DNA from: Agelaius tricolor
Lineage: Eukaryota; Chordata; Aves; Passeriformes; Icteridae
Direction of reading: 5' to 3'
DNA: 64,000 nt
Assembly: GCA_023055355.1 (NCBI GenBank)
Contig: JALJCS010000038.1
Coordinates: 3,410,001-3,474,000 of the forward strand
The notes beneath the pieces were generated by a model. That model saw only the letters and a program-made list of their open reading frames with translations. It did no database searches and was not told where the DNA came from. Shown one piece after another: positions 12,423 to 24,400 of this stretch; position 1 is the stretch's first letter, and each line of letters begins with the position of its first letter. A program made the translations under genes and the position numbers.

Positions 12423-15400
12423 GTGAGGGCCGCCGCCGCCGCGGGCCCCGCACCGGCCGCCCCGCAGGAAGTTTGCCGGGAGCGGGGCCGGGAGCGGCGG
12501 GCACCGGAGCGCAGCGGGGCGCGGCGGGCACCGGAGCCCGGCGCCGTCGGGGGGTCCGGGCCGGGAGGTTCCCGTGGGAACCGGGACTCGGCTTCTGCGG
12601 CGGGACCGGAGCGCGGCGCCCTCGGGGGGGTCCGGGCGCTGGGTCCGCGTGGGAACCGGGGCTCGGTGCCACGGGATGCGCCGGGACTGGGCTCGGCTCT
12701 TGCGGGAGAACCGGAGCTCGTTGCCAGCGGGACAACCGGGACCGGAACCGGGCTGGGAGAGCGGGGCTGAGCCCCGCGGGGGTGGCCGGAGCTCGGGGGA
12801 GCCGGGGCCGGGACGGCGCGGGGGAGCGCGGCGGGGCCGGGGCTCGGTGTCCCGAAGGAGGCGCTCGGGGCCACCGGGAGCCGGAGCTCGGTGCCCGGAG
12901 CTGCCGGGGGAGCGGCGCTCGCTGCCGTCGGGGGGAGCGGAGCTCGGTGCCGGGGCAGCCGGGGCTCGGCCCGGCGGAGGGGCGCGCAGGGCGGCCGCGC
13001 TCCTGCTGCTGTTCTGCGAGAGCTTTTGACCGTTTTGCAAATTTTTCTCGGTTTCCTGTTTCTTGAAAGTCGGGGCCCCCCGGGGCCCCCCCTCCGGGGC
13101 GGGTCCGGGTGCTTCGCCGCAAAGCGCTGCGCGACCGTCGGGGGCAGCGGGTCGGGGCACGGGAAAAGAGCCCCTAAAGCGGCCGGGAGTGTGGGACGGA
13201 GCGGGGAGCAGCCCATCCCAGGGGGTCCGGACCCTGCAGTGCCCCCCTGCCCCGGGACCGAGCTGGTAGCCCCCTCCGGAGAGCCCTGAGAGGATTTTGG
13301 GGAGCGAAGGCAGCGGTGCTGCTGCCACAGCAGGGCTGGGAGCCGTGAGAGGCGAAGTTTGCAGAAAGTTGCGCCCGGCCGGAGCGGTGCCCAGCACCCC
13401 AGCCCGTGTGCCGTGGGACACGGAGCCCCAGCAGGGTGACCCGGTGCGCTCGGCACCCGTGCAGGGCAGGATCTGGGTTGCGGCGGTGGCGGTGCGGAGC
13501 TGCAGTCGCTCAATGTGAAACTGGCCCGGCTGCACACGCGTGTCGCAGAACCAGTTACCGTGAACAGCGAGCGGGCAGAGAAGGGGAAGAGCGAGCCGGG
13601 GTGGAAATCGGAAGCGATTCTGGTACTTTCAGCGAGTTGCTGTGGTAACTCTGCAGAATTTGGCTCTGAGGGCCAGACAATGAAACCTTTACTCATAGCA
13701 AGTTATGACGGGCAACTCATTTCGTTACCGAGCTTATGGTAACTAATGGGCCCCGGGCTGGATGTTTTTTCCCAAATGGCATTTGTCAGTCAAGGGCCTG
13801 ATCTGGGGCTGCTCTCTGTCAGTCCTCCTGCTGGAGGAGCAGGCACAGCCTACCCTCAAACCCACCCTGGGTTTATTTTTAGGTGAGCCTCTCAGCGCAG
13901 GGGCCACACAGTCCCTGCCCCGTCCATCACCCTGCGGGCGAGGGCTGCCGGGTGCTGGACCCCACCTCACCAGGCTGTGCAGGCACAGGGGGTCTGGGGG
14001 TCTCAGCGAGCCTGTCCCCAGCCCAGGTGACACCAGGGGATGCAGCCCCCCTGCTGCCACCGGGGCCCTGAGCTGTGGCTAATGCTGTCCCTCTGTTTGC
14101 AGGTTTACGGTGCTCGCAGCTTGCCGAATCCTGCCTCAACGGGGGCAAGTGTGAAACTTTTCCCAACGGGACGGAGGTGTGCCAGTAAGTATGGAACAGC
14201 CAGAGGATTTTCATCTCCCCCGACCAAAGTTATTGACATTCATGTTGACTTTGCTTTGAAGGCTCTGGATTTAATAGGGCAAGATGCGTTTTCTTTCCTT
14301 GAGTGGCAAGAATAACCTGCTTGTGTAGGAGTCACCGCGAGTTTGGCAGGATCGGGCTTTGTTCCTGGCTGGGTGGAAAAACATGGGCAAAGGGCCATGT
14401 TTTGCTGGTGTTAGCCTATGCAGACTGCCCTGCTGATGGAGCAGGAGGTAGGGCCAGCCTGCGGCGCTCCTTGGACCGTCAGGCGGGGAGGGAGGCTGTC
14501 TGTCTGTCTGTTTTCCAGCTACTCCCTCCTGGCCCTGAAGCATTGCCTTTCAGTCCCTTGCACACTAGGGTGACAGGTACACCTCCAATAAACACTCAGG
14601 AGAGGTTCCACGGCATGGCTCTGGCTGCTGGAGCTGCCCCAGTGGTGTCCGTGGGCTGATGAGGCATCGCCAGGGGAGCAGGGCACCTCCTCCTGCAGCC
14701 CTGCCAGTGCTGGTGCCAAGCTGTGGTCTAGGCTGGCGTTCCTGGTGGGACCTGGCACCCAGACTGGGTCTTTCTGCAAGCTGATTGTGGGGAAACGGAT
14801 GTGTAAAGCGTTGGGACTCTTTGAAGGACCAACCGACCCACCGCAGCGATGGCCGATTCACTCCAGGCTCCCAGGGAACAATAACCAAGAGAAATGAATA
14901 AGACTCCAGCTCCCTTTTTAAAACTATTCCATAAAAGAAATGTGAATGGGCAAGGCTCTGTTTTCCGGCCAGATTTCCCCTCTGCCTGTTGAACGCGGCC
15001 TGAGCTGCGAGCAGGCGGGGAGACGTTCCCACCCACCCCAAATTTCCAAATAGGAAGTCCTCGGCGGAGGAACCTGAAGGCATTTCCAATCCCAACCTGT
15101 TGAATGGCAGTTTCCCTTGACAATGTGTGTTGCTTTTTTGCAAATCCGCCTGGGTGCCGTTACTCTGCCCAGTAGCCGGGCACCTCCCGCCCCCTTCTCC
15201 AAGCTGAGCCCCCCAACCCTTTGGTGCAAATAAATCAGCAAATCAATCAGGCACATGAGCAATTTAATGGACAAAGGCTGGGTCCCTTTGTGAGGCACTA
15301 ATGAATGCACGCCACTTTTTTTTGCACAGAAGCCCTTACCAACGCTTGACGCTCTAAATCTTGTTTTCTTTCATTCAAAGAGCGACAGCTGGGATTCGGT

Positions 15401-18400
15401 CGAAATTCGGCAGCTATTGTTAAGGGAGGCAGATTAATGCTGTGTGACTAATCATGTATGGCTTCCCAGAATGCCCAACCCTCCACCCCCTCCCCAACCT
15501 TACACCCCTCCTTTTCCTTGTGGTCATTCTTTCCTTTTTTTCTTAAGTCTCTGCAACTCCTGATTTACATTTCATGTGCAGATGGTGATGGAATCTAATT
15601 AGATCTGATGTGTGCGAGCTCTATTTGGAGAAGCCTCCAAAGTAGGCTCGGGGTGGGTTGGTTTTTTTTTTTTTAAGAGAAAAAGTTAACTTTAAAGAAG
15701 TTCTTGGTTGCTGGCTGTGAATAACCACTTTTCTCTTGGCTGCAGATGCCTTGTGAGCGTGTGTGAGTTATTTTTGCAGGAGCACAAGGTGTGTGCTCTG
15801 GCTGTGTGAAAGCTCTTGTCCCGTGCAGGGCGATGGGGGCAGATACTGGAGGTACAGCCAGACTGAAGGAGGTGCAACTTCCCAAATTACCTGATAGCAG
15901 CTTGCAAAATCCTGGTTTTTCACTTTGTTTGAATATCTCTTGACGAGGAGCTTTGCTTGCAAGCTTCTTAAACAAAGCAGAGCCAAGAGCACAAGATAGC
16001 AGACACAGAAAAGCTTGGCACTGCCCTTTGGCGCCTGCGTGAAATGCACCATTTTGGCTGCTGGCCACATCTGTGCTCGGCCTGGCACTTAACAAAGTTT
16101 GGCCATAAAGCCCCTTTGTGCTGCCCCCACAAATCCAATTAGAAAGTGGAGTGAAATAAATAGTGTACGAGGGGGATGCTGCTCCAGAGGAAGAGTGTCC
16201 CAGCACTTGTGGCGGGACAGAGCTCGTTGGGTTACGTGGAGCCACTCTGATAACTCCAAGCCCAGGTTATCAGCCCTGCTACGGAAAGGAAACTGCCAGT
16301 GCAAGACCAGGAGCTTTCTCAGCTCTTTATTATTTTACAGAGATAGTTTGTCAAGTTCCAGGTGCCTTATCTTGCTTGTCCCTTTGCCAGGCGGTGCAGG
16401 GCACACAGGGCTTTAATTGAATCCAGGGACCAAGTGTTGGATTGGAGGGCTTGAGACAGAAGCACCCTAATTAGGCTCCTTTGGAGCTGCTTTCCATCTT
16501 GGCAGGGTATTATCTGGGTCTTTCAGTGCAGGAAGAGCAGCAGCAGGTTTGTGGGTCTTGCACAGACCCCAGCTGAAGGCTCTGGGTGTTTTTGCCCCAG
16601 AGCTGGAACTTTAAAAGGTCCAGGCTGGAGTTGGTGGCTGCTGCAGGGCTTGGAGTGAGGTTCCGTGGTGCTGGGGAGCTGTGGCATTCCAGAAAAGGCC
16701 CTTGCCTTGGACTAAGGCATTTTCCCAGACTAAATGAGAAGGTTTTTCCAAGAGGTCGTTTTTGACTTCTAGTGATAGCTCCTAATTAGACTGTTGGATA
16801 ACCCTAGTTTTGACTGGCATCCCTGCAAATGAGTCGGGCTGATTTTAGCTCCCTGTGCCATGTGACATTTATTCCCAGGACCTCCCTTGCTCTGCTAGTT
16901 AAAAGCAGATGGCATTGAAAGAGGGCTGAGCTTCCAGCCCTGCCCCACCAGCCTCTCACCATTAAAGCCAGAGGAGCCGTGCCTGGGTTCTCCTCTCGCT
17001 CAGAGAAGCAAAAGAGATGGAAGTGGGAGAGAATAAGTTAAATTAATCACTGGGCTTGTGCTGAAAAGGGGGAAAAGTCAGTTTGCTAAAGTACTTCCTC
17101 TGTTTATGAATCAGCACAGCGTTGTCGTTCAGCCAGGGCAGTGGCTCCTGAGCTGGTGCCCATTGCCACCACCAGCTTCCACGGGCAGCGGGCCAGAAAC
17201 ATGGGAAGAAACATTCTGAAGGGGGCCATAGTGGGAAGAGGAGATTATTTTAGCTCAAAACTCTTTCAGGAGACAACCAGGAAGGCAGAGGAGTGATGTG
17301 AGCCCTGTGAGTTTCTGTGCCCTTCAAGTTATTCAACTGCTCAGTCATTGTTATCTCATTGTAAAGGGCGGAAGTTTCCTTCTGGTTTGGTTTTTCTCAT
17401 GTGCTTTAACCCAACATTATTTCCATGAAATAATAACAAAGAAAAAATGCAGTCTCGGTGCTGGAGAGGAAGAGGGTGGAGTGTTGAACAATCAACCAGA
17501 GGAAGCTCTTAAAGAAGTAGAGGAGCAGTGATTCAGCCATGTTGAGAACTCTTGTTGGCTCTTTGGAGTCTGATCTCATTCTCGGAAAGAACAAGGTGGA
17601 AATGGGTAAGAGGGGAGATTTAAAAATACCAAAGTGTCACCTGTTGCGGATTCCAGTGGAATAGAAACTGAAGCCCAGCTGCTGAGGTCATTGGGACAGC
17701 AGTGGGGGTTTCAGCTCTTGTCTGAGAGAATCTCTTTGTGTCTCTGGTCCCTGCGAGGTGTCTCGGTGGTTGTCAGTTGTCTCAGGTGGTCCCACTCACT
17801 TCTGCTCTGTGTCCTTGGGGTTTTATTGCTTGGGCTGAGGTTTTTTGCTTGGTTTGTCTCTGTGGTGGCCAGAGGGTTGTCCTGCATGGGAAGTGTTTGA
17901 GAGGAGATATCTCAGCAGGTCCCACAGCACAGAGATGAGCAGGAGAGATGGGGTGATGCAGAGGGGGTCAGGAACTCACAGTGGTGCTCATCACCTCACA
18001 TGAGTGGGGCTATTCCCCAGCAGGGACTCAAGCTGTGTGCTCACAGAATGGTTTGGGTCAGAAAGGACCTTTAAAGGTCCTCTGCAGTGAGCAGGGGCAT
18101 CTTCAGGTTCCATGGTCTCGTGGTGTGAAGCAGCGCATGGGGCTCTGCTCCCTGGGGCTGCAGGTCACTCACTCCATGGCATGGGTATGTTTTATTCCAC
18201 CAAAATCTCTTCCATCTCAACACCTGACTCGCTGTCCTCCTTTCTGCTGGCAGCCCCAACACGTCCATTTGTTCCAGCTGATACCTCACACCTGGCCTCA
18301 CCTCCCAGGCTATTATGGTTTATTGTATGTAGCATGAGGGTGACACGTATAAGTCACTGCTATACCAGGCTATTCACCAATTAAGGGCTCGGACAACATC

Positions 18401-21400
18401 ATCAGGAGGCAGTTAGCAAGTTTTAAAATAACATTGTTTGGAAATTAACCTGCTTTTTCCAGGCCTGGAGGTGTGGTGACCCTTGTTTTGCTCGTGTTGG
18501 TTGGTGTCCCAAGTGGTGGCAGCGTGTGTACATGAGTGGAATGTGAATTTTATAGAGCATCGGCGTGTTTAACGAGGGAGTAGCCCCAGGGTGCACTTAG
18601 GGAGAGCTGGTGAGCTCTGGATCTGGATGGAGACCTCTCTGTGGTTAACATGCTGCCAGGTGAAGGTTTTGCACCATCTGTTGGGGCTGCAGAGGGGAAG
18701 AGCCTCTGGGATATAACTTAAAGCCCCCTGGGAAAGCAGACCTGCTGTAGGGTCTTGGCTGAGTCCTGCCTTCTTCCCAGTGGCCAAGAAGGGACTCAGG
18801 GTCCCCTGCTGCACTCAGGGCTGTGTGCAGGCATCCTTGAGGACCTGCCAGGCTCCTTCTGCTGCCCGGGATGGGGCAGCACCAAGGGGCACTTGGGCTG
18901 CTCACTCACCACTCCCCAAGCTGGGCTACCCTGCAGCTCTGCTTTGTGACCAGCAGTCTGGAGAAGTGATGGTTTGGGATGGTTCCAGTTTCTCCCCAAA
19001 TGGTGTTTTCATCTCATTACATGCCCCTGGCACGTGGTGCTGAGCCTGAAGGGTGGTGCTGCATCTCCCCCATCCCAGCAGCTGTGCCCAAATCCCATCG
19101 GTCCCTGATGCTGCCTTGCTGCAGGGTGCCCTCGTGAGCCCGGATTTGCTGCAGCCAGAGTTCTGGAATAAGGACAGAAATGCTGCTCTGGTGTCAAAGG
19201 GACAGGCTGGATTTTGGATTTCTTGGGTGTCTGAGTGCGGAGGCACCCAGGAGCAGAGAGGTGTGAGGGTCAGGCCCTGCTGACTGGATTTTATAGCAGA
19301 GCTCCTGTGTGTGATGTGGGGAGGTCTTTGCAGCACCCTGCTGGTCCCAGTGACTCCAGACCATGGCTGGAGGTTAGAGGTGCCCACCTGGGAACTCCCC
19401 AGGGTTTAACACCTTGTGCTGGCAGAGCAGCTCAGTGCTGCTTCCACTCCTGATCATCTGGCCAGGTGTGATGGTGCCTGTTCACACCTGGACACCCACA
19501 CCTGGACTCTGCCTTCCTCTCGTGCACATCTGGTGGGTCAGGTCCTCTCCTGTCACCTCCCCATGGGCAGGTCTGTGGTATAGGATGGTGCTGGGGTTCC
19601 AGATATCTCAAGCAATTTGGTGGTGGTTAAAAGGGTGATCATGGAACTGTGGAATAGTTTGGGTTGGAAAGGACCCTTAAAGATCTTGTTCCACCCCTGC
19701 CATGGGCCGAGACACCTTCCACTAGCCCAGGTTGCTCCAAACCCTGCCCAAGCTGGCCTGGGACACTTCCAGGGATCCGGGGGCAGCCACAGCTGCTCTG
19801 GGCACCCCGATGGTGCTGGAGGTTCCCATTGGTAAATGCAGTGCTAGGTGTGAGAGATGCAGGAATAAAACCTCTGTGAGGTGCTGGTGATGGGGGAGAG
19901 ATGTTTGGCTGGGCTATATGGGGAGCTCTGCCTCCAAAAAGAACATTTTCAGTTGGAAGGAGCCTACAATGATCACTGAGTCCAACTCATGCCTACCTGC
20001 TCACATGCAGCAGAATTCATGCTGTGCTTCAAGCCAGCCATACCCAAAACCAGCTCTGTTGGGAATCCCAGCACACCCTGAGCTGGGAAGGACCCACAAG
20101 GATCATTGAGTCCAACTCTTGGCCCTGCACAGAACAAACCCAAAATCCCAGTGTGTGTGCCATGGGAGCAGGATGCTGGTGAGCTCAGGGTGTGCCTCCC
20201 TCACACTGCAGTAATTAATGTCTGCTTTAAGCCCTCACCCGTCACGTCCTCCCCTTCCCCCCGTGGCAGCCTGGAGTTAATATTGGAAAAGCCAGTTAAA
20301 CAGTTAATGTTTAGGCCATGGTTATTAGGCTCTTGCACATTTCCAGCAAAGGGAGCCGAGTCGCATTTTAATGGGAAACTTTCATGCTCAGTCAAGTTGC
20401 AAAAATTTATTTGCGCCGAAGTAATTTTCTTTTAACAAGTTTTCACCCTAATTCCCTTCCCCAAAACCTGGATTTAATGGTATTTATATGGGAAATGGAT
20501 TTATTAAGTTTTAATGATGCTATAATGTTGCCCTTATTTAATAGAAGGGGCACCCTGCAGGCAAGTGGGCTGGGAGGGCTGGGTGCCACAGGGGCACCCA
20601 GGGGTGGGCAACCTGTGCCTTTGGGCTTGGTTTAAACTCACCATGGCTGAGAGTGGCAGTGCCAGCTTTGCTTTGCCCTCTGGGCTGTGCAGGATCTGTT
20701 GTCAGGCCTGAGTTTGGCATCCTGCTGCCAGTGCCTCCTCATCCTCTGTGGTGTGATGTGATGTGATGTGATGCTACCTGTGCCTGTCACACCTGTCCCC
20801 AAGAGGAGCAGGGCACGGAGCCTTTGGCACTGTGGCTTTTGGCTTTGTCAGCAGGGTGATGGGGACCCCAAGGGCCACACACTCCCTGCTGGCATCACTG
20901 CCTGGGGATTGAGCATTTGTGAGTGACCTGTGGTTTATTTTAAGGAATTTTCTGCAGCCATGGAGGAGAGCATGTTCCCAGCACTCCCACCCTGCTGGAG
21001 CATCCCTGCTTGAGTGGAACAGGATGAGACCCTCCCAAAGGCTCTCCTGGCTGGTGAAGCCATGGGCTGGCTCCTCTGGAGCAGGTGGAGGAATGTGCCT
21101 GTCCTCTGGGATGCTTTGGGGCGGGCTGGGAGAGTGACCCCACGGGGGAGCGGCAGGGACAGAGGAGGGGCTGTCCCCGGCCCCCAGCCCCTATTAAAAT
21201 GTTAGACACAGACCTCCAAGTCAAAAGGCAGGGCGACAGACGGCCCTTTCACAGGGCCTGCTGCTCCCCACAAAAGGGGGGTTTCCAGGGGAGGGGGGCA
21301 GGAATGCGGGCTGCGGCCGGAGGGCAGAGCCGCCACCATTGTCCTGCTCCCTCGGCGAGGACGTCATGTTGACACAGGGATTTCTGCCGGCAAAAGGTGT

Positions 21401-24400
21401 CAGAGGAGGCACAGGCTTCCCTCCCTCTCTGCTGTTTCCTTGGTTAAACTCGGCAGCAGCAGAAATCCCAGGGTGCAGATCCCAGGGGCTGATACCCGTC
21501 CGCTCTCGGCTCCTTAAGCACATGGTTTCCAAGTGGGCAAGAGTTTTGTTGCTGGTAACTATTTCTGGGGGTTTTGCTTGCAAAGGGAGACCAGCAGCTC
21601 CATGGCTGTGAGGTTGAGGGGAGCTGGAGCCGTCCCTGTCTGGCCATTGCCACCTCTGCCCATTCCCCATCCCACTGAAATGTCCCCAGCAGGAATTTCT
21701 TTGGCTTTGGGTTGGCTTTGTGCCACGGGGCACCCGTGCGCTCTGCAAAACCCCCCTCTCCTCCTTGTTTATGAATATCAGGGCTAAATTTAGCTTGTTT
21801 AAACTTTTGGTGGCTGTTCAGATCCTAATCGTAGGTTTGAAGTTTGGGATTAGACGAGTGGGATGGTGGGGTCACGAGTGGGAGTTTTCCATATTTGGCT
21901 CTGGGGCAGTGTGATGTTTAGCCAAAACTTGGTTTGAGGGGGAAAGGGGAAAAAAGAGCGAGTCCATCATCACTGAGTGAGATGGTGACGCTGGGGCTGT
22001 GTGTGTGCCAGAGCTCTGAGAGCACAGCAGAGTGAATTCAACCTGCATGGGCAGCCAGTGCTGGGTCCAGAGCGGGGTAAAAACAGCAGTTACCCCAAAA
22101 AGGGTGGTGAGGGAGGAGTGAGCTCAGGCAATGCTGGGCTGGCAGGCAGCCTGTGGAGGTAGAAACTCCTTATCTCCCCCAAATTCTGACTTTTTCTTCT
22201 GCTGGCTTAAAGAACATCACATATTTAGAGGGCAAAAGCAGGGAGCAATTGCACAGGGGGTGTTCTCAGATGCCACAGGGGCTGGGTGCTGTTCCAGTGT
22301 CTGATGGGCACTGTGGGGGCTCCTTGGGGGACCTGCCCCAGGAATGTGACACAGGTGGGTGATGGGACCATGTGCCAGCCCCAGCCCAGGCTGTGTTCCC
22401 TGGGGATCCATCCTTCATGGTCACCCCATAAATGCAAGAGCAGGAGCAGGGGCCAGGGTGAGCAGAGTGAGCTGGGCTCCCACAAACAATGGGGCTGTGC
22501 AGCTTTGCACTGGCAGAGGATATAAAAAACATCCACTGGGGAAAACAAATATTTCATAGCAGCCATTGTTGAGGGTGGGAATGGGGCGAGTTTTGTCTTG
22601 GGCTCTTCCTTCGACATCTTTCATGTTTGTTGTGAATGAAGCTGCATTGAAAGGCAGCTCCTTCCCAGGTAGCCAGATACCACCCCTGAATAGCCTGGCC
22701 ACTCTGCTTAGTAATGGGATTATATTGTTTTTCATTACAATGGGAACTTTGATTCCCAAACTGTCCTGACTAATGTCTGCTTAAGAAACAAAGGCATTTT
22801 TTTTCCTTCATAGGAGGAACAGGGCTCTAGCATGTTTTTTCCCCACTCCTGTCCACGAGTATATCCAGCTTTGGGAATTCCTTTAGTTTCTCTCCAGATG
22901 AAAGTCTGGATCTTAAAATCTCAATTAGATGACTTGGGCTAGGTCAAAAAATGAAATGGAACAAGAGAAAAAAAAAAAAAACACATCAAAGACTTGGGAT
23001 TGCAGTTTGCTTTTTTAATTAAACAAGAATGGAGATCTACTCTTGCTTTATTAACCTGATGTCACTTGGAGTAACCTGCTGCTTTGCCAACCACCTCCCT
23101 GTGTGAAACTCTGCTTTTTTCCCAGGCTGGTGTCCCAGAGTGTTTAATAAAGCAGGACCTGGATGAGACTTCTTAAAAAACCACCACTTAGGTCTTGAGC
23201 TGGGTTTTGGTACTGGGAGCTCCGTCGTGGCTGCTGGAGGTTTCTGTGGGGCTGTGCTGGCACCGGGGCAGCTTCAGGGTGCCTCACCCAGTCAGGGTGC
23301 CCCACATGGGTGAGGGCAGCTCTGCCTTTGTGCCATGGCTCTCCTGGCAGCTGTGGTGAAGCCTTTGGGTTGTTACCAGCCCCACATGGGTGAGGGCAGC
23401 TCTGCCTTTGTGCCATGGCTCTCCTGACAGCTGTGGTGAAGCCTTTGGGTTGTTACCAGCCACACGTGCCAGGAACCACCGAGCAAAGCTGCAGGTGAGG
23501 TGTGGAGCCAGAGGGGGCTCAAGCAGCCCCCCAGCCCCTGGGAACAGGGAGTATGCACAGCCCCACGTGCTCCAGGGAGATCAGGGCAGCACCCAAATGT
23601 ATTCCTTGTCTCCCTGCACCAATTTCCTTCTGAGTGCTCTTGGTGATACCAGGCAAGGAGGTTGGGGCAGAGACCAAGGTCCTGAGCTCTGATTCCCCAG
23701 CAGGATTGTTTTCCAGACCTCCCTGGCTCCAGAGTGTGCTCCTGTGCCAGCAGGATGTTTCCAGGGCAGGAAGCCATCCTGCAGATCACAGTAGGCACCT
23801 GTTGCTTCATGCATCACGGGAGGGATCCTTGGGGAGGCAGTGGAACAAGAATTAATCAGCTGGAGTAAGAAGCAGGTTTCTTCTCTCAGGGAGACATATC
23901 CCCAAGCACTGGCCTTTTCTCTGGTCAGATTACAGCCAGGGGAGCTCAGGGTTCCCTGGGCTGGCATGAGCAAGCGTGTCTTACAGGAAAGGGTGTGACT
24001 TCAGGGGAGAGCTGGGGTGCTGCTCCCAGGCCGTGCCAGGCAGGGAGCCACTGGCACAACTGGAAAGGTGACTCCTGTGTGTGGCAGCCTGCTGGAAAGC
24101 AGGGGCCCTGCTGCCTGGGCCGTGCAGCTGCTGGGGCACAGGGGAAGCTGTGGGGCTGTGGTTGCCATTGCCAGCCCGGGGGTGACGGTTACCCCGAGAG
24201 GAGCAGGGCTGTGTCACTGCTCTGCACCTGGAGCAGCCTGCGCTGCCTCTGGGCTCCTGTGCAGCCAAGGGAGGCTCTCCTGAGGGCTGGTTCTCCTTCC
24301 CTCAGCTGTTGCCAGCAAACATGTGAAATCTGAGTGTCCTGCTCTGCTTCGCTCCATGGGGTCCCGACCACGCTGGCACAGCCACCCACAGGTCACACAG

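Larger units (their letters stand above)
11950..13300 (+). promoter_or_regulatory. NOTCH1: NOTCH1 CpG-island promoter
   Basis: Dense CpG and GC-rich sequence around exon 1, with CCCGCCC-type Sp1-like motifs at 12127-12180 and a short (CTCGG)n run at about 12296-12315. No TATA box is evident. Long open frames on both strands here are a by-product of base composition. The exact transcription start cannot be set from sequence alone. Confidence 0.85.

Noticed and set aside
11670..13535. 621-codon minus-strand ORF and 445-codon plus-strand ORF over the NOTCH1 CpG island
   Set aside because: Both are open because the region is GC-rich and stop-poor. They lack recognisable domains, are rich in Arg/Pro/Gly/Ala and overlap the true NOTCH1 exon 1.
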